7,847 nt of DNA from Clostridiaceae bacterium (GTDB lineage Bacteria; Bacillota; Clostridia; Saccharofermentanales; UBA5734), in contig JAAYBY010000231.1 of NCBI GenBank assembly GCA_012729935.1, positions 1 through 7,847 on the forward strand, read 5' to 3'. Under the pieces are notes generated by a model. It was not told the origin of the DNA and made no database searches. It worked only from the letters and a program-made list of their open reading frames with translations. The position numbers and the translations under genes are program-made. This document shows, piece after piece, positions 1 to 4,943 of this stretch (positions are counted from its first letter, which is position 1; each line of letters opens with the position of its first letter).

Positions 1-264
1 GCTGATTGAGTCGAATCTATCCTATCATGCAGCCATTTCATTCGCAACGCGGGCAAAAGGTTTGGTCTGTCCTGCTCTTTTTACTCAGACATCGAGAAGC
101 CATAACGATCGTGCTTAACATTTCAACACCAAACTGCGAAGCCGGCGTCTCGTGTGACGTCTGTTACTGCATGTGAAATTTTTTTGCCATATAATCAAAC
201 CAATATGAGCTGGTAATGCGTGCCGGCTCGATCCTTCAGGATTAATTTGAAAGGACGTGATCGG
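1..264. other. Non-coding leader region upstream of ohr
   Basis: I see no supported gene here. An open frame runs from the window edge (base 2) to a TAA ending at 118, but its 38 codons have no recognisable motif and no visible start. It is treated as unproven. The stretch from about 120 to 264 probably carries the ohr promoter and 5' untranslated region. No tRNA, rRNA or clear terminator was recognised. Confidence 0.5.
190..195 (+). promoter_or_regulatory. Possible -10 element (TATAAT) of the ohr promoter
   Basis: A perfect TATAAT hexamer lies about 70 bp upstream of the ohr start codon, following a T-run. No good -35 hexamer is seen 16-18 bp upstream and there is no extended -10 TG, so this is only a candidate. 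No clear OhrR-type AT-rich palindrome was recognised nearby. Confidence 0.3.
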
Positions 265-684
265 ATGAAAACGATTTATACGACCACAGTTGTCAATACA
301 GGCGGCCGCGCAGGTGGCCGGTCAGAAGCCAGTGACGGATCCTTTTCTGTCGCCATTGCACCGCCCGGCGTAAACAGCGGAAAAGGCGAAAAAGCAACCA
401 ATCCCGAGCAGCTTTTTGCTGCAGGCTACAGTGCCTGCTTTAACGGAGCGCTGGCTGCGGCCCTACGCAATGAAAAAATCAAATACAAAGAAGCGAATGT
501 AACGGCGACCGTCCATCTTCGTCAGGATGATCAGACCGGCTACTCTATCGCAGTTGACCTGACCGTTAAAATTGACGATTTCTCACGGGAAGACAATCAG
601 AAGTTCGCAGATCTGGCACATCAGATTTGCCCCTATTCAAAAGCCGTTCAAGGCAACATTGACGTAACGGTACAGGGACTCTGA
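265..684 (+). CDS. ohr: Organic hydroperoxide resistance protein, Ohr/OsmC family
   Basis: The 139-residue product is a thiol-dependent peroxidase that reduces organic hydroperoxides in the cytoplasm. Ohr proteins work as homodimers and are usually recycled by lipoyl-bearing proteins (family knowledge). Visible signatures are the N-terminal YTTTVVNTGGRAGGR segment with Arg19, the NPEQLFAAGYSACF motif with Glu48 and the peroxidatic Cys58, and ICPYSKA with the resolving Cys122. This two-cysteine arrangement and the length fit Ohr rather than OsmC. The start is placed at ATG 265 because AAAGGA (250-255) lies 9 nt upstream. A GTG at 220 would add 15 residues that are not typical of the family and has no ribosome binding site. 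No MarR-type ohrR regulator lies beside it in the window. It appears to be a single gene unrelated to the sugar-acid genes downstream. Confidence 0.95.
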   Translation: MKTIYTTTVVNTGGRAGGRSEASDGSFSVAIAPPGVNSGKGEKATNPEQLFAAGYSACFNGALAAALRNEKIKYKEANVTATVHLRQDDQTGYSIAVDLTVKIDDFSREDNQKFADLAHQICPYSKAVQGNIDVTVQGL

Positions 685-696
685 TTAATAAAAGAC

Positions 697-725
697 ATGA
701 CGAATAAAGGCCGGGGTGTTATCAT
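697..725 (+). promoter_or_regulatory. Predicted sigma-A promoter of the first aldolase gene
   Basis: ATGACG (697-702, four of six matches to TTGACA) and TATCAT (720-725, five of six matches to TATAAT) are separated by exactly 17 bp. TG at 717-718 also makes this an extended -10. The predicted transcription start is near 732, inside the left arm of the inverted repeat at 727-759. The aldolase gene is therefore probably transcribed on its own rather than by read-through from ohr. Confidence 0.5.
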
Positions 726-726
726 G

Positions 727-759
727 GTTTCGACTTATCTTTAATCTGGAGGTCGAAAC
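727..759 (+). promoter_or_regulatory. Inverted repeat spanning the ribosome binding site of the first aldolase gene
   Basis: GTTTCGAC (727-734) and GTCGAAAC (752-759) are perfect 8-bp inverted arms separated by 17 nt. The GGAGG ribosome binding site (748-752) lies in the loop, with its last G in the right arm, and the right arm ends 2 nt before the ATG at 762. If the whole element is transcribed, the hairpin could limit translation. If transcription starts near 732, as the promoter at 697-725 suggests, the repeat is better read as a DNA operator. The repeat itself is certain; its role is inference. Confidence 0.45.
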
Positions 760-761
760 AC

Positions 762-1682
762 ATGGAAAAGAGATACCCCGGCACCATTCTGGCAACGGCC
801 TGCGTCCCCTGGACGGAATCTTATGAGATCGATGAGCCAGTCTTTATTGCTGGTGTCAGAAAGCTGCTTGATCAGAATCTGCGCCACATCTACCTGTTCG
901 GTACTGCCGGAGAAGGTTATGCGGTCAGCGACAGGCAGTATCAACGTCTGGTCACATTGTTTGTTCAAGCCATGGATCGGCCGGACTGCCAGCCGATGAT
1001 CGGCCTGATCTCCTTATCTTTTGAGACGATGAAAGAACGGCTCGCATTTGCCTATGCGCAAGGTATACGCGACTATATGTTCGCGTTTCCAGCCTGGGGA
1101 GCCCTGCAGGATGATGAGCTTGACCTGTTCTTGCACGATCTGCTGGATCCTTATCCTGACTGTCGCTTTCTCCACTATAACAACGTACGGAGCAAACGCC
1201 TGCTGTCGGCAAAGGAATACGAGGTGCTGGCAGAAACGTTCCCCAATCTGGCCGGTGCAAAATACAGTACCGGTGATCTGTCTGTCATCTTGTCACTGGC
1301 CGCAAACCCATCGCCGCTTCGCTTTTTTCTGACCGAAACAGGTTTCAGCTACGGCAGCCAGATCGGTGATTTTGGTCTATTGCTGTCGATCGGCAACTGC
1401 AATCTGCCGCAAGCCTGGCGCTATTACGAAGCGTGCCTTGCCCATCAGACAGAAGCTGTCATCCGGATGCAGCAGGAACTGTCTGAAATGACGCAAAAAC
1501 TCAAAGCGGTTGTTGGACCAGGGATCAAGATTGACGGCAGCTATGACAAAATATTCTCTAAGATTCAGGACCCTGCGTTCCCGCTGCGGTTGCTGCCCCC
1601 GTATATCGGAACGACCGATGAGGCTTATCAGGCGTTTTGCGCCTATCTGAGAAAAGAACAACCCGCATGGATTGACGCCTGA
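762..1682 (+). CDS. DHDPS/NAL-family class I aldolase-like protein (first copy)
   Basis: The 306-residue protein has the fold signatures of the dihydrodipicolinate synthase / N-acetylneuraminate lyase family, cytoplasmic TIM-barrel enzymes that bind a 2-keto acid as a lysine Schiff base. FGTAGEG (46-52) corresponds to the GTTGE loop. LHYNNVR (137-143) carries the expected catalytic Tyr139. GAKYSTGD (165-172) carries the Schiff-base Lys167. The C-terminal helical part, with a conserved-looking PGIKIDGSYDK segment near residues 247-257, completes a normal length. The start at ATG 762 has GGAGG (748-752) 9 nt upstream. Lysine biosynthesis is unlikely because the surrounding motifs diverge strongly from DapA and no lysine-pathway gene is nearby. 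A lyase or dehydratase acting on a sugar-acid-like or hydroxy-keto acid substrate is more plausible, but the substrate cannot be named. It shares little sequence with the second family member at 3961-4848. Confidence 0.75.
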   Translation: MEKRYPGTILATACVPWTESYEIDEPVFIAGVRKLLDQNLRHIYLFGTAGEGYAVSDRQYQRLVTLFVQAMDRPDCQPMIGLISLSFETMKERLAFAYAQGIRDYMFAFPAWGALQDDELDLFLHDLLDPYPDCRFLHYNNVRSKRLLSAKEYEVLAETFPNLAGAKYSTGDLSVILSLAANPSPLRFFLTETGFSYGSQIGDFGLLLSIGNCNLPQAWRYYEACLAHQTEAVIRMQQELSEMTQKLKAVVGPGIKIDGSYDKIFSKIQDPAFPLRLLPPYIGTTDEAYQAFCAYLRKEQPAWIDA

Positions 1683-1692
1683 CGCGTCATCC
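1669..1692. terminator. Weak candidate bidirectional terminator hairpin between convergent genes
   Basis: TGACGC (1673-1678) pairs with GCGTCA (1684-1689) around a 5-nt loop. With one bulged T the stem extends to GGA/TCC. It overlaps the stop codon of the first aldolase gene and lies in the 44-bp gap before the end of the convergent gene pair. No proper T-run follows on the plus strand and only a T-rich stretch follows on the minus strand, so a terminator role is uncertain. Confidence 0.25.
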
Positions 1693-1726
1693 AGACGGGC
1701 TGATTCATCTGCTCAATGGGTTGATT

Positions 1727-2170
1727 TTATTTGTTTTCAGGGTTTTTGCGAACCGTGATGGTGCACTGTGCCTTGTCTGTCCGTGACAGATCGATATCAT
1801 ACGTAAAACCCAGCGGTTCAAGAACCCTGCGATACAAGACATCGCAGTGTTCGCAGTAGTCCGGATAGGGTTCCATCTGGGTCAATTCCAGTAACCGTCC
1901 TTTGGAAGGACAGGCCTGCATATCAATTTCAAAAAAGCCGTTTTCTTCATCAAGCGTCATGACAAAGGTGGCGGCTTCTTCGTTGAGTGCCAGGCTCCAG
2001 TATTCATAACAGCCGCGCAGACCTTTTTGTGTGGCGAGATCGCGCAGATTGTCCAGGTAATTGTCGGATAAATATTCCCAGAACGTGACAACAGCCTTTT
2101 TACCTGCGAGCTGGTCAAGAAAGCTGAAGTAGGCGCTGTAGGCAGGAATGAATTCTGTGCAGGAGATCAT
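1727..2170 (-). CDS. Uncharacterised cysteine-containing protein, second gene of a coupled pair (ATC hydrolase-like)
   Basis: The function is not recognised with certainty. The 147-residue protein has a helical-looking N-terminal half and a C-terminal half with CPSKG (Cys87), YCEHCD (Cys106 and Cys109) and a late QCTITV (Cys136). This order of a CP motif, a C-x2-CD motif and a final cysteine before a beta strand resembles proteins annotated as L-2-amino-thiazoline-4-carboxylate hydrolase-like; this is recollection, not a search. No signal peptide or membrane segment is seen. The start codon ATG at 2170 overlaps the stop of the upstream gene as ATGA. A strong GAGGAGG lies 8 nt upstream, so the two genes should be translated together. 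Residues 23-88 align without gaps with residues 36-101 of the upstream protein (11 identities in 66), indicating a tandem paralogue. The Cys set could bind metal or act catalytically. Confidence 0.7.
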   Translation of the reverse strand: MISCTEFIPAYSAYFSFLDQLAGKKAVVTFWEYLSDNYLDNLRDLATQKGLRGCYEYWSLALNEEAATFVMTLDEENGFFEIDMQACPSKGRLLELTQMEPYPDYCEHCDVLYRRVLEPLGFTYDIDLSRTDKAQCTITVRKNPENK

Positions 2171-2643
2171 CGCTGGTCCCTCCTCTCAAATCGCTGGATG
2201 CAGGCTCCGGTCGATGCATCATAATCAATCAGCCTGGCTTGATAAGGTGTTCCGTCGCAAATCGCTTCATTAACCACTTCGTGGGTCAGGTGGAACAGTG
2301 GCGAAACAACGTCTCCGGAGGCCTGGATATGTGCCAGCGCCGGGCAGCGTCTGACTTTGATGTCCAGCTGCTGACCATCGTCTGACGGCTCGATCGAGAC
2401 ATCACCGCCCTCGATGGCATAAATCGATTCGAAATGTTTTTGCAGCGGATCAAGTCCCTGCTCCTGAATAGCCAGTCTCAGTGGTGAATAAAAATCTCGC
2501 GCAAATGTACGGAGATAATCACGAACCGCCTGTTCGCCGAAATTCTTCTCCAGATAAATCAATGCCTGGTTAAGTGCTTTGTGGAAATCCTTGTGCAGGT
2601 AGACATTATCTTCTGCCCGCCGTTCCATCCTCAGTACGCCCAT
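2167..2643 (-). CDS. Uncharacterised protein, first gene of a coupled pair (ATC hydrolase-like)
   Basis: The function is not recognised. The 158-residue soluble protein has a helical N-terminal half (FYSPLRLAIQEQGLDPL near 51-67) and an acidic turn followed by the CPALAH motif (Cys100, His105). Cys129 lies in EAICDGTPY and Cys148 in GACIQRF. The spacing from the CP motif to the last cysteine (48 residues) nearly equals that in the partner gene (49), and the region before it aligns without gaps, so the two are probably diverged copies that may pair as a heteromer. The YCxxCD motif of the partner is absent here. The start is set at ATG 2643 because AAGAGG (2652-2657) lies 8 nt upstream. GTG 2652 and ATG 2649 overlap or crowd that site. 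It is transcribed divergently from the LacI-type regulator and has its own promoter near 2702-2730. Confidence 0.7.
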   Translation of the reverse strand: MGVLRMERRAEDNVYLHKDFHKALNQALIYLEKNFGEQAVRDYLRTFARDFYSPLRLAIQEQGLDPLQKHFESIYAIEGGDVSIEPSDDGQQLDIKVRRCPALAHIQASGDVVSPLFHLTHEVVNEAICDGTPYQARLIDYDASTGACIQRFERRDQR

Positions 2644-2655
2644 CGCCATCACCTC

Positions 2656-2695
2656 TTATCAGATAAATTTTTGATAAACCAAACACAGATGGTTT
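2656..2695 (-). promoter_or_regulatory. 5' leader of the minus-strand pair with two overlapping hairpins
   Basis: On the minus-strand transcript, two short stems are possible: AAACCA/TGGTTT (2676-2681 with 2690-2695) and TTATCA/TGATAA (2656-2661 with 2672-2677). They share bases 2676-2677, so they compete at their edges. The second stem touches the AAGAGG ribosome binding site at 2656-2657. Both stems are weak (6 bp). A regulatory role is inference. Confidence 0.3.
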
Positions 2696-2701
2696 GATTT
2701 C

Positions 2702-2730
2702 AACATATCCTGATAGCCAGTAAATGTCAA
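2702..2730 (-). promoter_or_regulatory. Predicted sigma-A promoter of the minus-strand gene pair
   Basis: Read on the minus strand, a perfect TTGACA -35 element (2730-2725) and TATGTT (2707-2702, four of six matches) are separated by 17 bp. The predicted start is near 2695, about 52 bp before the ATG at 2643. The CG-centred palindrome at 2736-2749 lies immediately upstream of the -35 element. Confidence 0.55.
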
Positions 2731-2735
2731 GATAG

Positions 2736-2749
2736 TTAAAACGTTATAA
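2736..2749. promoter_or_regulatory. Putative LacI-family operator O2 (beside the minus-strand promoter)
   Basis: TTAAAACGTTATAA is a 14-bp palindrome with a CG centre in which six of seven base pairs are symmetric. LacI/GalR regulators typically bind such CG-centred sites, with the hinge helix inserting at the central CpG (family knowledge). It matches the site at 2893-2906 at 11 of 14 positions. It lies 5 bp upstream of the -35 element of the minus-strand promoter. It also contains part of a TATAAT (2745-2750) for which I find no plus-strand -35. Confidence 0.5.
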
Positions 2750-2772
2750 TTATTGCACAGCCATCTGAAAAC

Positions 2773-2801
2773 CAGCCGGTTCAAAACGGATAAACCGGCT
2801 G
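2773..2801. repeat. Perfect 9-bp inverted repeat in the divergent regulatory region
   Basis: CAGCCGGTT (2773-2781) and AACCGGCTG (2793-2801) are exact inverted arms around an 11-nt centre that contains AAAACGG. The element lies between the two predicted divergent promoters and outside both predicted transcripts, so a DNA-binding role fits better than an RNA hairpin. On the minus strand the right-hand flank reads GGTTTTC, which would be a poor terminator tail. Confidence 0.5.
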
Positions 2802-2852
2802 AAAGTGCTATAGAATACCTGTTGCAGATGATAACAGACTGGTGAAAAAGAC

Positions 2853-2881
2853 TTGACGAAACTAACGAACTTGCGTATCCT
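2853..2881 (+). promoter_or_regulatory. Predicted sigma-A promoter of the regulator-aldolase-kinase cluster
   Basis: TTGACG (2853-2858, five of six matches) and TATCCT (2876-2881, four of six) are separated by 17 bp. Transcription would start near 2888, just before the putative operator at 2893-2906 and about 43 bp before the regulator start codon at 2931. Confidence 0.55.
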
Positions 2882-2892
2882 GAAACTGGAAA

Positions 2893-2906
2893 TTAAAACG
2901 GTTTAA
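2893..2906. promoter_or_regulatory. Putative LacI-family operator O1 (just past the regulator start point)
   Basis: TTAAAACGGTTTAA is a CG-centred palindrome with six of seven symmetric pairs. It overlaps a second perfect palindrome, CGGTTT-A-AAACCG (2899-2911). It occupies about +6 to +19 relative to the predicted transcription start, a position where a bound repressor blocks transcription. The likely ligand is the regulator encoded immediately downstream, giving autoregulation. Confidence 0.55.
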
Positions 2907-2930
2907 AACCGGATGAAACAGAGGCTGTCC

Positions 2931-3935
2931 ATGGGCGGTTATACCAAAGTGACAATCAAAGATGTGGCTACAAAAGTCGGTGTATCCGTAGCAACCGTCT
3001 CGCTGGTTATCAGCGGCAGTCCGAAAGTCGCAGCCAAAACCCGCCGAAAAGTACTGACAGCGATCGATGAACTCCAGTACATCCCCAATCAGAACGCAGC
3101 GTCTTTGCGTAAACAAAACAGAGACGTGTTTGCTGCGCTGATTCCTGACCTCAATAATCCTTTCTATCTGTCTATTGTTCGCGGTTTAAAAGACCGCTGC
3201 AGCCGACAGGGAATTGTGCTGCACATATCCGAAACACGTCATGATTATGACATCGAAAAAGCCGAACTGCACTTTTTGAGAGGGGTTCAGACATCCGGAT
3301 ATGTGTTTATCGGAACGGTTCTTGATGACGATCTGATCGATTCCCTGACCCATTGCCGCGTTGTGACAATCGATAAGGTCTACGGTCAGAAAGACCGCTA
3401 TCCGCAGATTCTCTTCAATAATGCCGCCTGCATGGAACAGGCCGTTACCTATCTGGTCAGCCAGGGTTGCCGGGATATCTGGTACATCACGCCGCCCATC
3501 TGGACACACAGCCAGCAGGAACGGCTGAGAGGATATCAGCAGGCCATGCATCAGGCGCAGCTGCCGTACAGCGAAAAGGTCTGTATTTCATATGACAGCC
3601 AGATGAACATGATGGAAGCCGGCTACATCCAGATGAAACAAATCCTGGCCAATCATCAACCGGACGCTGTGATCGCCGCATCCGATTTATATGCAATCGG
3701 CGTTATGAGGGCCGCCCGCGAACAAAATCTAAAGATGCCGGAGGAATTGTCAATTGTCGGTTTTGACAATACACTCTACGGTCAGTACAGCCATCCGCCG
3801 CTGACCACGTTCAGCCTGCCGCTGAAACGGATGGGCGAAATGGCTTATGAACTGCTGACACAGGACAGCAGCCATTCGGCAGGAAAGATGTATGTCACCG
3901 CTGATTTCATTATTCGAGACAGCGTCAGACAATAA
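2931..3935 (+). CDS. LacI/GalR-family transcriptional regulator
   Basis: The 334-residue protein is a dimeric DNA-binding regulator. The N-terminal helix-turn-helix is TIKDVATKVGVSVATVSLVI (residues 8-27). It is followed by a hinge segment YIPNQNAASLRK (50-61) whose Leu59 would insert into the CpG at the operator centre. From about residue 64 a periplasmic-binding-protein-like sensor domain follows (ALIPDLNNPFY; later PDAVIAASDLYAIGVMRAAREQ and SIVGFDN) and the chain ends in IIRDSV, as in GalR/CcpA relatives. The start is set at ATG 2931, which has AGAGG (2920-2924) 6 nt upstream. ATG 2913 has no ribosome binding site and lies close to the operator. The gene is followed after 25 bp by the second aldolase gene, so it heads the cluster. 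The inducer is unknown but is probably a pathway sugar or sugar acid. Confidence 0.93.
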   Translation: MGGYTKVTIKDVATKVGVSVATVSLVISGSPKVAAKTRRKVLTAIDELQYIPNQNAASLRKQNRDVFAALIPDLNNPFYLSIVRGLKDRCSRQGIVLHISETRHDYDIEKAELHFLRGVQTSGYVFIGTVLDDDLIDSLTHCRVVTIDKVYGQKDRYPQILFNNAACMEQAVTYLVSQGCRDIWYITPPIWTHSQQERLRGYQQAMHQAQLPYSEKVCISYDSQMNMMEAGYIQMKQILANHQPDAVIAASDLYAIGVMRAAREQNLKMPEELSIVGFDNTLYGQYSHPPLTTFSLPLKRMGEMAYELLTQDSSHSAGKMYVTADFIIRDSVRQ

Positions 3936-3945
3936 ACAATCAATC

Positions 3946-3951
3946 AGGAGG
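3946..3951 (+). promoter_or_regulatory. Strong ribosome binding site deciding the second aldolase start
   Basis: A perfect AGGAGG lies 9 nt before ATG 3961. It rules out the in-frame upstream ATG at 3892, which would overlap the regulator gene. Confidence 0.85.
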
Positions 3952-3960
3952 AACACACAC

Positions 3961-4848
3961 ATGCTGCAAGAAGGTTATTACACCGCATTGGGAACACCGC
4001 TGGACGAGAATGGCCGGTTTATTCCGGAAAGCTTTGCCAGGCAAGTAGATGATCAAATCCAGTTTAACGCATCAGGATTGCTGATCATGGGATCGATGGG
4101 CCTGGGCGTCTACGTGCGTCAGGAGGATTATGTTTCAGTTGCCCGAACCGGTATTGAAGCGGCCGCAAAGAGATGCCCGGTTTTTGTCGGCGCGACAGAC
4201 ACCTGCATCGGACGCGTTTGTGACCGAATAGACGCTTTGAAGGGGCTGGACATTGACGGTATTGTCATGACTGCACCCTACTATCATACCGTGACGGACA
4301 AAGAGCTGATTAAATTTTACAGTACCGTCGCAAACCATTCACCCTATCCGGTTTATCTGTATGACCTGCCGGTCGCTGCCCGCAATAAAGTGACGATTGA
4401 GACGATGAAAGGCCTGCGGGCTGTCAGCAATATCAAGGGGATCAAGACGGCCGATATCGAACTGGCACATTGGCTCCAGGGACAAGTGGCGGAAAAAACC
4501 TTTGCAGAAGACTTTCGGGTTCTTTACAGCGGCCTTGATACATTCGATACCGCATACGCAGACGGCGTGAAACGCAATCTGGACGGTATGTTTGCCTGCA
4601 CCGGCAAAATTGCCCAGAAGATGTATCAGCAACTGTCCGAAGGAGATTTGGCAGCCGGTTCTGAGCGCCTGAAGGAAATCATCGGACTGAGAGATGTATT
4701 TGCATCTGAATTGATTCTGCCGTCCTTTACCTATGCGATGAATCTGCTCGGTTACCAGGGGTATTTCCATCAGGATTATTTTGAAATGCCCAGTCCTGAA
4801 CAGAAAGAGAGAGTCAAATCATACATGGAGCGATATGACCTGATCTGA
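3961..4848 (+). CDS. DHDPS/NAL-family class I aldolase or dehydratase (second copy)
   Basis: The 295-residue enzyme has the dihydrodipicolinate synthase / N-acetylneuraminate lyase TIM-barrel plan. YYTALGTPLDENG (6-18) is the first strand. GSMGLG (44-49) takes the place of the GTTGE loop, VMTAPYY (102-108) is the usual YPPYY-like strand, and VYLYDLP (131-137) carries the catalytic Tyr134. GIKTAD (160-165) carries the Schiff-base Lys162. The missing glutamate and the single hydroxyl residue in the GSMG loop argue against a true DapA and for a catabolic aldolase or dehydratase on a 2-keto sugar acid or a related compound. Its genes are a LacI regulator 25 bp upstream and a FGGY kinase 95 bp downstream, which supports carbohydrate catabolism. 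The product may be split to pyruvate and an aldehyde. The exact substrate is not deducible. Confidence 0.85.
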   Translation: MLQEGYYTALGTPLDENGRFIPESFARQVDDQIQFNASGLLIMGSMGLGVYVRQEDYVSVARTGIEAAAKRCPVFVGATDTCIGRVCDRIDALKGLDIDGIVMTAPYYHTVTDKELIKFYSTVANHSPYPVYLYDLPVAARNKVTIETMKGLRAVSNIKGIKTADIELAHWLQGQVAEKTFAEDFRVLYSGLDTFDTAYADGVKRNLDGMFACTGKIAQKMYQQLSEGDLAAGSERLKEIIGLRDVFASELILPSFTYAMNLLGYQGYFHQDYFEMPSPEQKERVKSYMERYDLI

Positions 4849-4869
4849 TTCCGGTCTAACGCTGGAATC
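4847..4869 (+). repeat. Inverted repeat just after the second aldolase gene
   Basis: GATTCC (4847-4852) and GGAATC (4864-4869) are exact inverted arms around 11 nt, overlapping the stop codon. No T-run follows, so it is not a standard terminator. It could stabilise or process the message between aldolase and kinase. Confidence 0.3.
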
Positions 4870-4884
4870 GGAAATCACATCAGC

Positions 4885-4919
4885 CTGCCACAGTGTCTGT
4901 GGTAGAATGATGGTATAGA
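4885..4919 (+). promoter_or_regulatory. Hairpin and possible extended -10 promoter upstream of the kinase gene
   Basis: CCACAG (4888-4893) and CTGTGG (4897-4902) form a tight stem with a 3-nt loop, extended by C-G, T-A and a G-T pair to 4885-4905. TG-G-TAGAAT (4900-4908) is an extended -10 with five of six matches that overlaps the right arm. A second TG-G-TATAGA follows at 4911-4919. No good -35 element is seen. The kinase may therefore have a weak extra promoter overlapped by an operator-like palindrome, or the hairpin may tune expression within the operon. Both readings are inference. Confidence 0.3.
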
Positions 4920-4943
4920 CAGTCATCGGATGGTTGGAGAGAC

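Noticed and set aside
2..118. Open frame running in from the left edge, possibly the C-terminus of a truncated gene
   Set aside because: Only 38 codons, no motif recognised, no start visible and no terminator after it; open frames of this size arise by chance.
220..264. Upstream GTG start extending Ohr by 15 residues
   Set aside because: No ribosome binding site before it, and the extension is absent from typical Ohr proteins; ATG 265 has AAAGGA at good spacing.
741..1661. Several overlapping open frames on both strands within the first aldolase gene
   Set aside because: They are shadows of the aldolase coding frame, with no family motifs and basic or cysteine-rich composition typical of out-of-frame translation.
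762..1682. Assignment of the first aldolase as dapA (lysine biosynthesis)
   Set aside because: The family residues are kept but surrounding motifs are far from DapA, and no lysine-pathway genes are nearby.
1673..1689. Hairpin at the end of the first aldolase gene as a strong terminator
   Set aside because: No T-run follows on either strand, so it is kept only as a weak candidate.
2745..2750. Plus-strand TATAAT as a promoter for the regulator gene
   Set aside because: No -35 element lies 16-18 bp upstream on the plus strand and the TTGACG/TATCCT pair at 2853-2881 is better placed.
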